From contig OY294050.1 in the NCBI GenBank assembly GCA_958510825.1, forward strand, positions 7,541,340 to 7,605,339: a DNA stretch of 64,000 bases, written 5' to 3'. The notes under the pieces were generated by a model. The model worked only from the letters and a program-made list of their open reading frames with translations. It did not search any database and was not told the DNA's origin. Origin of the DNA: Brachypterus glaber (lineage: Eukaryota > Arthropoda > Insecta > Coleoptera > Kateretidae). This document shows positions 63,817-64,000 of the stretch, piece after piece. The position numbers were made by a program, and so were the translations under genes. How positions within the stretch are numbered: the first letter of the stretch is position 1; each line of letters starts with the position of its first letter.

Positions 63817-64000
63817 CTAAAAATGGAATAGAAATATTGCATATCAACTGGTCAAACATTATTCCCCTGAAAGAGTTAAATAAACGCGGAACAAAATCAC
63901 TTTAGGTGTGTTTATCATTAAAACTATGAAATTTTTATGCAAACAGCGATAAATTTTACTGCAATTTTAACGACAAAACAATAAAAACTCTCCCTTAAAG

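Overview
The window is AT-rich animal nuclear DNA. It carries spliced genes with GT-AG introns, conserved metazoan proteins and introns crowded with short inverted-repeat (foldback/MITE) elements. This fits an insect genome, plausibly a beetle, but the species call is inference from overall character and not from a diagnostic gene. There is one assembly gap of exactly 200 N (51380-51579).

Four genes can be rebuilt exon by exon with all splice phases closing. (1) A BCAS3/rudhira homologue lies on the minus strand (12177 to 1626; 6 exons, 1253 codons before the stop). Its very long last exon adds an insect-type tail with an SPVK array. (2) Iduronate-2-sulfatase (IDS) lies on the plus strand (15316-21213; 6 exons, 519 aa) and carries the CAPSR formylglycine site. 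(3) A PCM1 homologue (pericentriolar material 1; Drosophila combover family) lies on the plus strand (21616-46893; 22 exons, 1383 aa). (4) A ZC3H14/Nab2 poly(A)-RNA-binding zinc-finger protein lies on the minus strand (58810 to about 53408 or further). Its exons 1-6 are clear, but the last two CCCH fingers are not found and its 3' end is unresolved near the gap. A fifth, unidentified coiled-coil gene enters from the right edge on the minus strand (63816 to 62130, partial).

Layout: BCAS3 and IDS are divergent, separated by about 3 kb holding a 5'-truncated LINE. IDS and PCM1 are in tandem, only about 400 bp apart. PCM1 and ZC3H14 converge across a TE-rich stretch around the gap. The genes do not form a pathway: autophagy/cytoskeleton, lysosomal glycosaminoglycan breakdown, centriolar satellites and mRNA poly(A) control.

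The accessory content is the most distinctive part. It includes: a family of 61-87 bp palindromic hAT-type MITEs with 8-bp target duplications (four copies, one with a near-identical empty site elsewhere in the window); foldback elements of 0.6-1.3 kb, several sharing ATACAGGGTGT-like ends; two opposite-orientation copies of an about 0.8 kb CCCAGGTAGC element in two introns of PCM1, one of them splitting another palindromic element at an inferable empty site; a 557-bp tRNA-type SINE with perfect 12-bp target duplications; a second SINE family whose two copies share a body but differ in the tRNA-like 5' half; a decayed Tc1-like transposase; and a 144-bp fragment of PCM1 exon 19 copied into the preceding intron between 104-bp direct repeats.
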